A DNA stretch of 64,000 nt from Nocardioides speluncae (GTDB lineage Bacteria; Actinomycetota; Actinomycetes; Propionibacteriales; Nocardioidaceae): contig NZ_QEOO01000036.1 in assembly GCF_003121585.1 (NCBI RefSeq), positions 186,001 through 250,000 on the forward strand, written 5' to 3'. Every line of letters begins with the position of its first letter. Position 1 is the stretch's first letter. Under the pieces are notes generated by a model. The model did no database searches. It was not told where the DNA came from and saw nothing but the letters and a program-made list of their open reading frames with translations. Positions 49,510 through 58,929 of this stretch are shown piece by piece. A program made the position numbers and the translations under genes.

Positions 49510-51489
49510 GTGTCCGATATCAAGGTCGCCCTCGTCCACGCCGACGCGCGTGAGGAGCGGACCGTGACGACGGGCACCAAAGCCTGGGAGCTGTACGCCG
49601 AGCAGCAGGACGTGATCGCGGCCCGGGTGGGCGGCGTACTCAAGGACCTGGCCTACGAGCTCGCCGACGGTGACGAGGTCGAGGGCGTGGCGATCGACAG
49701 CAAGGACGGTCGCGACATCCTGCGGCACTCGACCGCTCACGTGCTGGCGCAGGCGGTGCAGGACCTGTTCCCCGACGCCAAGCTCGGGATCGGCCCGCCG
49801 GTGGAGAACGGCTTCTACTACGACTTCGACGTCGAGACCCCGTTCGTGCCCGAGGACCTCGAGAAGATCGAGTCCCGGATGCGCAAGATCATCAAGGAGA
49901 ACCAGCGGTTCTCGCGCCGGGTCACCAACGACGACGACGCGCGCATCGAGCTGAAGGACGAGCCGTACAAGCTGGAGCTGATCGGGCTCAAGGGCAACGC
50001 GGCCGACGCGGCTGAGGGCGCCGGTGCCGAGGTCGGCGCCGGCGAGCTGACCATCTACGACAACCTCAACCGCAACGGCGAGGTGGCGTGGAAGGACCTC
50101 TGCCGCGGCCCGCACCTGCCGACCACCAAGCGGATCCCGGCGTTCAAGCTGATGCGCAGCGCCGCGGCGTACTGGCGCGGCAACGAGAAGAACAAGCAGC
50201 TGCAGCGGATCTACGGCACCGCCTGGGAGACCAAGGAGGCGCTCGCCGACCACCTGCACAGGATCGAGGAGGCCGAGCGGCGCGACCACCGCAAGCTCGG
50301 CCGCGAGCTCGACCTCTACTCGTTCCCCGACGAGATCGGCTCCGGGATGGTCGTGTTCCACCCCAAGGGTGGCGTGATCAAGCGGGAGATGGAGGACTAC
50401 GTACGCCGTCGGCACCTGGAGGAGGGCTTCCAGTACGTCGGGACCCCGCACATCTCCAAGGAGGGCCTGTTCCACACCTCCGGCCACCTGCCGTACTTCG
50501 CCGAGGGCATGTTCCCGCCCATGGAGATGGAGGGCGCGAACTACTACCTCAAGGCCATGAACTGCCCGATGCACAACCTGATCTACCGGTCGCGCGGGCG
50601 GTCATACCGGGAGCTGCCGCTGCGGCTGTTCGAGTTCGGCGGGGTCTACCGCTTCGAGAAGTCGGGCGTCGTCCACGGGCTCACCCGAGTCCGCGGGATG
50701 ACCCAGGACGACTCGCACTCCTACGTCACCCCGGAGCAGGCGTCGGCGGAGATCAAGCACCTGCTCGACTTCTGCCTCGGCCTGTTCCGCGACTTCGGGC
50801 TCGACGACTTCTACCTCGAGCTGTCCACCCGCGACGACTCCAAGGACAAGTTCGTCGGCGACGACGACGAGTGGGAGGCGGCGACCAAGGTGCTGGCCGA
50901 CGCCGCCGCTGAGTCCGGCCTGGAGCTGGTGCCGGACCCGGGCGGCGCGGCGTACTACGGCCCGAAGATCTCGGTCCAGGCGCGGGACGCGATCGGCCGG
51001 ACCTGGCAGCTCTCGACCATCCAGTACGACTTCAACCAGCCGCGCCGCTTCGAGCTGGAGTATGTCGCCCCCGATGGCTCGCGGCAGCGCCCGGTGATGA
51101 TCCACTCGGCGAAGTTCGGGTCGATCGAGCGGTTCATCGGCGTACTCGTCGAGCACTACGCCGGGGCCTTCCCGCCCTGGCTGGCGCCGGTCCAGGTGCA
51201 GGGGATCCCGGTGGCCGAACGACACCTCGACCACCTGCACGAGGTGGCCAAGAAGATGCAGGCTGCCGGCGTCCGAGTCGAGGTCGACGACTCTGACGAC
51301 CGGATGCAGAAGAAGATCCGCAACGCCCAGCTGCAGAAGGTCCCGTTCATGGTGATCGCCGGTGACGACGACGTCGAGGCGGGCGCGGTGTCGTTCCGCT
51401 ACCGCGACGGCCGCCAGGACAACGGCGTACCCGTCGACGAGGCGATCGCCCGCGTGCTCGCCGCGATCGAGTCGCGCGAGCAGGTCTGA
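49510..51489 (+). CDS. thrS: threonyl-tRNA synthetase
   Basis: ThrRS charges tRNA-Thr. The 659-residue protein has an N-terminal TGS-like region, the editing domain (RHSTAHVLAQAVQDLFPDAK, GPPVENGFYYDFD), the class II core with motif 2 near FRFEKSGVVHGLTRVRGMTQ-like sequence (LFEFGGVYRFEKSG, DDSHSYV), zinc-ligand region MNCPMHNLIYRS and a C-terminal anticodon-binding domain (ending DEAIARVLAAIE). The GTG start follows AGGAG. In actinobacteria thrS is normally followed by HIT and pgsA; here 7.4 kb of other genes intervene. Confidence 0.96.
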   Translation: MSDIKVALVHADAREERTVTTGTKAWELYAEQQDVIAARVGGVLKDLAYELADGDEVEGVAIDSKDGRDILRHSTAHVLAQAVQDLFPDAKLGIGPPVENGFYYDFDVETPFVPEDLEKIESRMRKIIKENQRFSRRVTNDDDARIELKDEPYKLELIGLKGNAADAAEGAGAEVGAGELTIYDNLNRNGEVAWKDLCRGPHLPTTKRIPAFKLMRSAAAYWRGNEKNKQLQRIYGTAWETKEALADHLHRIEEAERRDHRKLGRELDLYSFPDEIGSGMVVFHPKGGVIKREMEDYVRRRHLEEGFQYVGTPHISKEGLFHTSGHLPYFAEGMFPPMEMEGANYYLKAMNCPMHNLIYRSRGRSYRELPLRLFEFGGVYRFEKSGVVHGLTRVRGMTQDDSHSYVTPEQASAEIKHLLDFCLGLFRDFGLDDFYLELSTRDDSKDKFVGDDDEWEAATKVLADAAAESGLELVPDPGGAAYYGPKISVQARDAIGRTWQLSTIQYDFNQPRRFELEYVAPDGSRQRPVMIHSAKFGSIERFIGVLVEHYAGAFPPWLAPVQVQGIPVAERHLDHLHEVAKKMQAAGVRVEVDDSDDRMQKKIRNAQLQKVPFMVIAGDDDVEAGAVSFRYRDGRQDNGVPVDEAIARVLAAIESREQV

Positions 51490-51503
51490 ACGCGGGCCTT
51501 CGG

Positions 51504-51535
51504 CCCGCCGAAGGCGTGGAACCGCCTTCGGCGGG
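51504..51535. terminator. hairpin terminator after thrS
   Basis: CCCGCCGAAGGCG pairs with CGCCTTCGGCGGG (13 bp, loop TGGAAC) between thrS (plus) and the convergent subtilase (minus). Confidence 0.8.
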
Positions 51536-51542
51536 CTGATGC

Positions 51543-51560
51543 CCTGTTCCGCGGAACAGG
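51543..51560. terminator. second hairpin between thrS and subtilase
   Basis: CCTGTTCC-GC-GGAACAGG is an 18-base palindrome directly after the first hairpin. It may help end transcription from either side. Confidence 0.45.
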
Positions 51561-51583
51561 CTCGCTTCGCTCGCGGTCCGCGG

Positions 51584-54500
51584 TCAGCGCAGCAGGTACG
51601 CCGCGATGATCGTCTGCTTGGCGGTGTTGCCCTCCTTGTCGGCCACGGTGGCGCGCAGCGACACCGACTCACCCTTCGGGGTGGCGAAGACCGCGAGGTA
51701 GCGGCCGTCGCCGGTCCGCTCCACCAGCGCCTTGCGCCAGGTCTTGCCGTCGTCGCCGGAGACCTCGACCACGACCGTGGTCACCTTCGCGGCGTCGTTC
51801 CCGAGCTCGGACTCGACCCGGATCGGCAGCTTGGTCACCGGCCGGCGCTCCATGGCATTGAGGCCGTCGACCTTCGGCCGGTAGCGGACGGTCCAGAGCG
51901 GCAGCGGGTCGCCGTCCGGGTTGTCGCTCGCGGCCGAGGTGAACGTCCAGGTCGAGTCCACCGTGGTCGAGAGCGGGCCCGATACTGCCGGGTCGCTGAC
52001 CACGCTGGTTTCGAGCCGGAACGCGCCCCGCTCTGCGGGAACCTCTGCATAGAGCTCAGGCCAGTCCGACTCGGCCAGCAGTTCGCCGTCGCGGTATAGC
52101 TTCGTGGACGCGCTCTCGGGTCGGAAGAACCACGGACTGTGGCCTTCGCTGTCGACGAACGGGGAGGCGCCGAACCCGAGTTCGTTGCCACTGCGCCTGG
52201 CGTACGTGGCGTCGGCCGCCAGACCGAGCACGGCTTCATTCCAGTTCTCGCGGTAGGTCTTGCCGGCCTGGTACGACGCGGGCTCTGCGTCGTACACAAA
52301 GGCCCAGTCCTCGCCCACGAGGTCGTCGACGATCAGCTCGCCCCACCACTTCACCTCGGGCGCCGCGTGGAGGTACTCCGTCCGGACCGACGGCAGCGGC
52401 CCGTCGAAGAGCACGGCGGTTGAGCCACCCCCGCCGGGTACGACAGGGAAGAAGCCCTTCGAGCCCGTTGTCTCCGCTCCCGACGCGTTCACGGTGGACA
52501 CGACCTTCGCCAGCTCATCGACCTCTGGCGTCATGGTGTGGCCGGTGAGGTAGTTGCCGCGCCGGTAATCGAAGAGCGCGTAACTGGTCGGCCCGCTGGA
52601 GGACTCGGCTGCCCAGTGCGACGAGATGGTGCCGACGAACTCGGCGTCCGGTCGCCCCTCACCAATCGCCCGGGTGTATGCCCGGGTGTTCGAGCCGAGG
52701 ATCCAGATGCCGATGCTCGCACTCCCGCCGGCAACCTCGAAGTCCGAGGTCAGGTCGAGCAGACTGCGGACGGCGTTCTGATCCGGCACCGAGTGCGTGA
52801 CCGGCTCGGTCGTCCGAGCGTCAGCATCGATCGTGATGTCCTTGTCGAGTGACACGAGCGGCTGGACGACGTGGTACACCGACTTTCCGTCCTCGGGGAA
52901 GAACATCGAGTCGAGGTGATAGCGGCCCTTGGGCAGCCTCGCCGTGACCTCGCCGTCCTCGTCCCACAGGTCGGACCAGCTTTGCTGGTCGATGCCCACC
53001 AGGCTGCTGAAGCCGATGTCGGTCGGCACGCCGTCCGGACCGAGGTGACGCACGGTCAGGTCGTAGCTCTCCACTTCCTTGTGCACGCCCACGGGCACGC
53101 TGACCGCTCGGCTGCCTTCGTCGGTGGCGACGACCCGACCGGTGTAGGTGCCGTCGGCTCCGTCGTGCTTGGTGTTCATGGTGACCTGGGCGCTGGCCTC
53201 ACCACCGGCGGGGACGGTGACCTCCGAAGCGCTCAGTGAGATCGCGCCGTCCGGTGCGGGCACACCCTCGGCGTCGGCCAGGCTGGCGGTCAGCTCGAGT
53301 GAGACGGCGGCGTTGCCGGTGTTGCGGTAGGTGAGGGTCTTGGTGACCGGAGCGTCGTCGTCGTGCGGCCAGATCGCCGTACCGAACGACAGGCTCGGCG
53401 TGGTGGCGAAGATCGTCTGCTCGATCGCGGCAGCAGCGTCGACCCGGCCGGCTCCTTGTTCGAAGACGCCCTGCTCAGGGTGTGCCTTCGCGGACGCCAT
53501 CAGCGCCGCCTTGAGCTCGGTGGCCTCCCACTCCGGGTGTTGTTGAGCGAGCAGTGCTGCTGCGCCCGCCGTGTGCGGAGTGGCCATCGAGGTTCCGGAG
53601 AGCCTCAGGTACTGCTCGTCGACCGGCTCGCCGATCCAGGCATCCTTCGACTTGGCCGCAACGATGTCCACCCCGGGCGCGGTGAGGTCCGGCTTGAGGC
53701 CGCCGTCACCGACCCGAGGACCGCGGCTGGAGAAGTCGGCCAGTTCGTCGGACTTGTCGACCGCGCCGATGGTCAGCGCGGCGTCGGCACTGCCGGGTGA
53801 GCTGACTGGCTCATCCCAGTATCCGCCGTTGCCGGCCGCGATCACGAACAGCGCTCCGGTCTGCTCGCTGAGCGTGTTGACGGCCTCTTCGAGCGGGTCG
53901 ATCTCGGGCGTGTCGGTGCCGCCGAGGCTCAGGTTGATCACGTCGGCGTCCTTCTCGGTGGCCGCCCACTGCATCCCGGCCAAGATGGCCGACTCCGTGC
54001 ACCACCCGCCGTCCTCGCAGACCTTGCCGTCGAGGATGGTGGCGTCCGGTGCTACGCCCTTGCGGCGGCCGTCGGAGGCGGAACCGGTGCCCGCGACGGT
54101 GCCGGCGACGTGGGTGCCGTGGCCGTCGGGGTCGCCGGCCGGGGACTCCGAGAAGTTCTTCGACTCGGCGACCTGGCCGGTGAGGTCCGGGTGGGTGGCC
54201 TCGACCCCGCCGTCGAGTACGGCGACCTTCACGCCCTCGCCGGTGTAGCCGGCCTCCCAGGCGGCGGGGGCGCCGATCTGCGGCACGCTCTGCTCCAGCA
54301 GCGGCTTCCGCTTGCCGTCCAGCCAGACCTTCTCGACGCCGGCTGCGAGTCGCGCCTCCGCACGCGACCCGGCCACCGACTCCAGGAAGGCTCCCGCCTG
54401 CTTCTTCTCCACCTTGACGGCCGCGCCGTTGATCGACGGCAGCTGCCGGGTCTGGTCGGCACCGGACGAATCGACGGCGCCGCGGCCGGCCTTGCCGCGA

Positions 54501-54943
54501 TAGGTGACGATCACTGGGATCGCCTTGGCGTCCTTGTCGTCGTACCCGTCGGCGGCCAGCCCCGCGACATCGAACAGCCGCCGGTCCAAGGTCCCCTTCG
54601 CGACCAGCGCCGCTACGTCGGACGGGATCACGTACAGCTGGTCGCGAGCCCGGAACGTCCGGAAGACGACATCGTCGCGTCCCTTGCCACGGTCGATCGA
54701 GGTTCGCCACGTCTCCTTCGGCCCGGCGATCAGGGTCACCCGGTCCCCGGTGATCAGCGTGACCCGGTGCACCTCCCGAGACGGTGCCGTCCTCTCGAAC
54801 GCCTCGGCGCTCGGCTTGGTGTCATCCGGCGCCGGCGGTGGGCCGGCCGTGCCACCGGCCACCCCCATGTTCGCGGCCATCAGGCCGATCGTCAGTCCAC
54901 TCGCCACCGCTGCTACGGCGGCACCCTGCCATCTTGCGTGCAT
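51584..54943 (-). CDS. secreted subtilisin-like serine protease (S8 family)
   Basis: This 1119-residue secreted protease has a signal peptide (about 1-32), an inhibitor I9-like propeptide region, and a catalytic domain at about 215-505 with the triad D244 (VAVLDGGVEATHPDL), H278 (DGHGTHVAGT) and S452 (SGTSMATPHTAGA), plus oxyanion N372. About 600 C-terminal residues hold Ig-like and beta-sandwich segments; the last 80 (ESELGNDAAKVTTVVVEVSG, DDGKTWRKALVERTG) look like a terminal binding domain. It lacks a sortase or transmembrane anchor, so it is released. The gene stands alone. Confidence 0.92.
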   Translation of the reverse strand: MHARWQGAAVAAVASGLTIGLMAANMGVAGGTAGPPPAPDDTKPSAEAFERTAPSREVHRVTLITGDRVTLIAGPKETWRTSIDRGKGRDDVVFRTFRARDQLYVIPSDVAALVAKGTLDRRLFDVAGLAADGYDDKDAKAIPVIVTYRGKAGRGAVDSSGADQTRQLPSINGAAVKVEKKQAGAFLESVAGSRAEARLAAGVEKVWLDGKRKPLLEQSVPQIGAPAAWEAGYTGEGVKVAVLDGGVEATHPDLTGQVAESKNFSESPAGDPDGHGTHVAGTVAGTGSASDGRRKGVAPDATILDGKVCEDGGWCTESAILAGMQWAATEKDADVINLSLGGTDTPEIDPLEEAVNTLSEQTGALFVIAAGNGGYWDEPVSSPGSADAALTIGAVDKSDELADFSSRGPRVGDGGLKPDLTAPGVDIVAAKSKDAWIGEPVDEQYLRLSGTSMATPHTAGAAALLAQQHPEWEATELKAALMASAKAHPEQGVFEQGAGRVDAAAAIEQTIFATTPSLSFGTAIWPHDDDAPVTKTLTYRNTGNAAVSLELTASLADAEGVPAPDGAISLSASEVTVPAGGEASAQVTMNTKHDGADGTYTGRVVATDEGSRAVSVPVGVHKEVESYDLTVRHLGPDGVPTDIGFSSLVGIDQQSWSDLWDEDGEVTARLPKGRYHLDSMFFPEDGKSVYHVVQPLVSLDKDITIDADARTTEPVTHSVPDQNAVRSLLDLTSDFEVAGGSASIGIWILGSNTRAYTRAIGEGRPDAEFVGTISSHWAAESSSGPTSYALFDYRRGNYLTGHTMTPEVDELAKVVSTVNASGAETTGSKGFFPVVPGGGGSTAVLFDGPLPSVRTEYLHAAPEVKWWGELIVDDLVGEDWAFVYDAEPASYQAGKTYRENWNEAVLGLAADATYARRSGNELGFGASPFVDSEGHSPWFFRPESASTKLYRDGELLAESDWPELYAEVPAERGAFRLETSVVSDPAVSGPLSTTVDSTWTFTSAASDNPDGDPLPLWTVRYRPKVDGLNAMERRPVTKLPIRVESELGNDAAKVTTVVVEVSGDDGKTWRKALVERTGDGRYLAVFATPKGESVSLRATVADKEGNTAKQTIIAAYLLR

Positions 54944-55081
54944 CGCTTACCCCTTCGCTTGCCGACAAGAGCCCCTCACCGACGAAGACGGATGAGTCAC
55001 CGCTTGGGGTTTGCGTGCGCTCGGCGGATGGCGGGATATCGATGGTCATCGCCCGCGCGCCATTCTTGGCGAGCCTGATGT

Positions 55082-56722
55082 CTAGAGGGTGCCCATCTCG
55101 ACGATGCGGTGCTTGATCGCGTAGGAGACAGCGGCGGTACGCGAGTCGACTCCGAGCTTGGCGAAGATGTTGGACACGTGGCGATGGACCGTGCGCTCGC
55201 TCAAGTGCAATTCGCTGGCGATCGCGCGGTTCGCCCTGCCGCGGGCGACGAGCCGGAGGACCTCGACCTCCCGACGCGTGAGCCCGTGGGTCTCGGTGTG
55301 AGCGTCCGTGGCCGCGACGATCCCGCTCAGGTGCGCCAGATCCGGACCGGCGCCGAGCCGTTCGAAGGTCGCCTGAGCCGCTGAGAATTCCAGCCGCGCG
55401 CCGTCGTGGTCGCCGAGCGCGTGGCAGGCCTGCCCGATCAGGACGTTCAGCCGGGCCGCCTCGTGCGGGGCGCCCTGTGCCCGCCAGAGGCCGACGGATC
55501 GCCGGAGGAGCGGCAGCGCCCCTGCGGGGTCGCCGTCGGCGAGGGTCAGCGCACCCTGTACGGCCGACCGCTCGGCCTCGATCGCGGGCGTCGTCAGCTC
55601 CCCAGTGAGCTCCTCGAACTCGGTCACCGCGTCCCGCGCCGCCTCGATCTCGCCGGCCTCGAGATGGATGGTGACCGCGGCCTTCAACAGGTCCAGGCGG
55701 TCGGGTCTCGCGGTCACCTCGGCCAACGCCCGGCGGACGCCGGCCGAAGCCGCGTCGAGGTCACCCTCGGCGAGCCTGAGGAGGCCGAGCCCCGGCTGCG
55801 TCGGGCAACCGTGTTCCGTCGCGCGGCGGTAGGCGTCCTCGGCGGCCTCACCTTCGCCGCGTAGCCGCCGTACCTCCCCGAGCTGGTAGTACGCGTGGCC
55901 GCAGACCCAACCGGTGTAGCCGTCGAGGTCGTCACAGACCGCGGCGATCTCGTCGAGAGCGTCGGGCCAGGCACCGCTGAGGCACATCAGCCGGGAGCGG
56001 TAGATGCGGCAGTTCCCGAGGTAGGCGCCGCCCAGACTGCTCAGCGAGTCGAGCCACCTGGACATCGACCGGTTCCAGGCTCGGGCGCGTGCAAAGTCGC
56101 GGGCCAGACAGCACCCGCGGACGGCGGCGCAGTAGATCCAAGGGGTGACGCGCGGTGACAGGCCGTGGCTCTGGAGGATTGCCATCGCCTCCTCCAGATG
56201 GTCGAGCCCGTCCTGGAGCTGGCCCGCGTCGATCAGGGTCGCGCCCCACATGCACAACGTCCACGGAACAATCTCGCCCCGCCCCTCGTCGACGATCGCG
56301 CCCAGCAGCTCGGCAGCGCCGGCGCGGTCACCCATGGCGCCACTGAACATCGCCTCGGGAATCCTGAGCCACAGGCTGGCGGCCATCTCCTCGCCGAGGA
56401 TGCGACCGGTCTGCTGGAGCCAGCCGTTGGCCTGGACGACCTCGTTGGCGTTCAACAGCACCCACCACAGCCAGAACGCGACCTGCGCCGCGTCATCGAG
56501 CTCGCCGGCAGCGACCCGGAGGTCGAAGACCCGGCGGAGCAGCGCGACTGCCTCGTCGCCCCGGGCGGAGACCTGGGCCGCCTCCGCGAACGCCTCCAGG
56601 TCCTCGACGGCGAGCGGTTCTTCGGCATCCGCCGCGGCGTACTCCGCGCACGCCGCCTCCCAACGGGAGGCCTGGTGAAGCTCCCGGGCGCGGGTCAGGT
56701 GTGCCGTGGCGACGGCATCCAT
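55082..56722 (-). CDS. LuxR-family regulator with TPR domain
   Basis: This 546-residue regulator has no ATPase part. A long TPR-like helical region (HLTRARELHQASRWEAACAE, ALLRRVFDLRVAAGELDDA, YYQLGEVRRLRGEGEAAEDA) is followed by a LuxR HTH at about 480-540 (LTRREVEVLRLVARGRANRA, HLSERTVHRHVSNIFAKLGV). ATG 56722 is used; the frame is open much farther upstream but overlaps the divergent hydrolase. It is divergent from that hydrolase with 138 bp between starts. The 138 bp between its stop and the subtilase start contain nothing recognisable. Confidence 0.87.
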   Translation of the reverse strand: MDAVATAHLTRARELHQASRWEAACAEYAAADAEEPLAVEDLEAFAEAAQVSARGDEAVALLRRVFDLRVAAGELDDAAQVAFWLWWVLLNANEVVQANGWLQQTGRILGEEMAASLWLRIPEAMFSGAMGDRAGAAELLGAIVDEGRGEIVPWTLCMWGATLIDAGQLQDGLDHLEEAMAILQSHGLSPRVTPWIYCAAVRGCCLARDFARARAWNRSMSRWLDSLSSLGGAYLGNCRIYRSRLMCLSGAWPDALDEIAAVCDDLDGYTGWVCGHAYYQLGEVRRLRGEGEAAEDAYRRATEHGCPTQPGLGLLRLAEGDLDAASAGVRRALAEVTARPDRLDLLKAAVTIHLEAGEIEAARDAVTEFEELTGELTTPAIEAERSAVQGALTLADGDPAGALPLLRRSVGLWRAQGAPHEAARLNVLIGQACHALGDHDGARLEFSAAQATFERLGAGPDLAHLSGIVAATDAHTETHGLTRREVEVLRLVARGRANRAIASELHLSERTVHRHVSNIFAKLGVDSRTAAVSYAIKHRIVEMGTL

Positions 56723-56860
56723 GGCTCCAGCATGGCCGCAGGACGAGGCCTTGGGTAGTTGTACCCATCCCCTCCGCGGCAGGTTGGCGGCCATTGCCGA
56801 TCCCGGCGGCCGCCCCGCCGGCCAGGCTCGAATCAGTCCTTCGAGCAAAGGGGTTTGGCA

Positions 56861-57694
56861 ATGAAGACAGCACACACGAACGGCATCGAGCTGGCCTACG
56901 ACGTCCGGGGTGTTGGGGAACCGGTGCTCTTCATCCACGGCGCGATCTGGGCGGACTTCCTGCGTCCGCTGGCTGAGCAGCCGGCGTTCGGCGAGTTCCA
57001 GACGATCCGCTACCACCGGCGCGGGTACGGCGAGAGCGGAGGACCGGCCGGCGGCTTCGACACCCAGGCGGCCGACGTCGTCGCTCTGTTGGACCACCTC
57101 GATGTGGATCGGGCACATCTGGTCGGCCACTCCGAAGGCGCGATGATCGCGCTCGTACTCGCGGCCTCGCATCCCGATCGGGTGCGATCCCTGACGTTGA
57201 TCGAGCCGCTGCCGTCGAGCGGCTGGCTGGCCGCGAGCAAGTTCGCGGACCTGCTGGACTTCCTGGGCCCGGCGTTCGAGGCGATGGTGGGCCGCTACCA
57301 GGCGGGTGACGTAGCGGGCGCCTTCGACGCGCTGTTCGAGCCGACCGGCCTGGACTGGCGCACGGCGGCGAAGGCCGTGGGGCCTGGCGTCCTCGAGCAG
57401 GGCGTCGAGGATGCGGCCACCTTCGTGGAGGGCGAGGCTTCCGCATTGGTGGGGTGGAACTTCGGGGTCGAGCAGGCGGCGGCGATCGACAGCCGAGTGC
57501 TGTCGTGGGCCTGCTCTGTGGAGAACCCGATCACCCCGGCGACCCGAGCGTTCCTCTTCGAGCTGTTCCCGCAGCGCGAGGAGGTCGTTCTCGAGGGTGG
57601 AGATCACTTCTCGGTCGCGACGGACCCAGCGGCGGTCGCTGAGCCGATCGCCGACTTCGTCTCGCGCCAGAGCGCGGCCGCCCCGCTCAGGTGA
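56861..57694 (+). CDS. alpha/beta hydrolase
   Basis: This 277-residue protein has the hydrolase fold with oxyanion HGAIW, nucleophile S91 in VGHSEGA and catalytic histidine in GGDHFSVATD. Size and pattern fit soluble esterases or proline iminopeptidase-like enzymes; substrate unknown. ATG 56861 follows a short AAAGGGG region. Its stop overlaps the GTG of the trypsin-like gene. Divergent from the LuxR/TPR regulator, the pair is the likely target of that regulator. Confidence 0.88.
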   Translation: MKTAHTNGIELAYDVRGVGEPVLFIHGAIWADFLRPLAEQPAFGEFQTIRYHRRGYGESGGPAGGFDTQAADVVALLDHLDVDRAHLVGHSEGAMIALVLAASHPDRVRSLTLIEPLPSSGWLAASKFADLLDFLGPAFEAMVGRYQAGDVAGAFDALFEPTGLDWRTAAKAVGPGVLEQGVEDAATFVEGEASALVGWNFGVEQAAAIDSRVLSWACSVENPITPATRAFLFELFPQREEVVLEGGDHFSVATDPAAVAEPIADFVSRQSAAAPLR

Positions 57695-58746
57695 GCGGGG
57701 TCGAGCTCACCGAGACTAAGCTCCACCCCGACGCGTACGCCGTCCAGGCCAGCGGCGTGGTCCAGCAGGGGCTGCCGGTCATGGAGAGCAACGTCGGTGA
57801 GGTCTACACCCGGAGCATGGCCGAGCGGCTCGAGGCCGCCGCCCTGCGGAACCGCGGCGAGCGGGCCACCAGCGGGGGAGTGGCATCGCTGCCGGGGTAC
57901 CGGCCCAAGGGCGTGCCGATGGCAAACCCGAAGCAGGTCGCCTCGCTCGGCGAGCCGCGCTACGGCGTCAACGCGCGCGGGGCCAAGACCCAGCTGTCGG
58001 CCGAGCCGCACAGCACGATCATCAACGGTGAGTCACGCTCACTGGTCTACCCGAACAGCTTCCCGTACACCGCGGTCTGCAAGCTCTACGTCAGCTACCA
58101 GCCGACTCCGGACGCGGCGTGGATCCACAACACCAGCCAGGCCACCGGCTTCATGATCGGCCGGCACACGATGATGACCAGCGGTCACATCCAGCCTCCC
58201 GCCGGGCACGCCTGGATGATCCGGGTGATCCCGGCGTGCTGGAACGACCAGTCGGTGTTCGGCGCCGGCTTCGTCAGCTACGTGCGGTCGAGCTGGTGGT
58301 GGCACTCCGACTCGGGCAGCGACATCCAGATCTGCGAGCTGTTCGACCCGATCGGCGACACCACCGGCTTCTTCGGCGCCAAGGTCTACGACTCGTCGTG
58401 GGAGGACGGGGAGTACTGGACGATGGCCGGCTTCCCGTGGGACGTGAACCTCACCCACATGTCGCACGAGCAGGCGATCGCGGTCAAGGACGACGATGAC
58501 GGAGACGACATCGGCGTCAACGGCACGACGTACGACACCACCCAGGTCGAGAGCGACGCCGACGAGGGCTCGGGGGCCTCGGGGGCGCCGCTGTGGGGGC
58601 AGTGGGGCGACCAGTTCCAGGCGATCGGCGTCCATCACGGCGTGGAGCACGACGGCACCGTGTGGGGCACCGAGACCCTGTCCTGCGCCTCGGGCGGTGA
58701 CGGCTTCGTTGCCGCGGCGACCTGGGGCCGCAACATGTGGGGCTAG
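57691..58746 (+). CDS. trypsin-like (V8/Glu-endopeptidase-type) serine protease without signal peptide
   Basis: The last 230 residues of this 351-residue protein have the chymotrypsin-fold triad: H166 in MTSGH, D211 in GSDIQICEL and S297 in GSGASGAPLW. The N-terminal 110 residues (ETKLHPDAYAVQASGVVQQG, AAALRNRGERATSGGV) are hydrophilic, perhaps a propeptide. No signal peptide or twin-arginine motif is visible from the GTG start at 57691, which overlaps the hydrolase stop (GTGA). Export, if any, must use another route; an intracellular role is possible. Confidence 0.8.
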   Translation: MSGVELTETKLHPDAYAVQASGVVQQGLPVMESNVGEVYTRSMAERLEAAALRNRGERATSGGVASLPGYRPKGVPMANPKQVASLGEPRYGVNARGAKTQLSAEPHSTIINGESRSLVYPNSFPYTAVCKLYVSYQPTPDAAWIHNTSQATGFMIGRHTMMTSGHIQPPAGHAWMIRVIPACWNDQSVFGAGFVSYVRSSWWWHSDSGSDIQICELFDPIGDTTGFFGAKVYDSSWEDGEYWTMAGFPWDVNLTHMSHEQAIAVKDDDDGDDIGVNGTTYDTTQVESDADEGSGASGAPLWGQWGDQFQAIGVHHGVEHDGTVWGTETLSCASGGDGFVAAATWGRNMWG

Positions 58747-58906
58747 ATGACCAGTTCCAAGGGCTCGCGCGCTGCGCGCCGCTCATCACGCACGCTGGCG
58801 GCGTTGCCGTCGCTCGACGGGCCGCCGGCCCGCCTTCGCTCCGGCGCCTTGCCAGCGCACGCGCTGAGCGACGCTCGCATGCGCGCCCCCTTGGAACTGG
58901 TCATCT
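58745..58906. repeat. long interrupted inverted repeat before the HIT gene
   Basis: The 19 bases at 58745-58763 (AGATGACCAGTTCCAAGGG) are an exact inverted copy of 58888-58906. The 124-base centre holds more inverted segments (CGCTGGC at 58792 region with GCCAGCG near 58851). It begins at the stop of the protease gene and fills the 183-bp gap before HIT. The form recalls the element at 9213-9300. Confidence 0.7.
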
Positions 58907-58929
58907 GGGCCACAGGACACAATGGCGGC

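Noticed and set aside
51543..51560. CCTGTTCCGCGGAACAGG as a second LexA-type operator
   Set aside because: The half-sites are in the wrong orientation (GTTC..GAAC), and it lies between convergent stops where a terminator is more likely.
54822..55049. 75-codon minus-strand ORF before the subtilase
   Set aside because: It overlaps the subtilase start, has no ribosome site and no recognisable feature.
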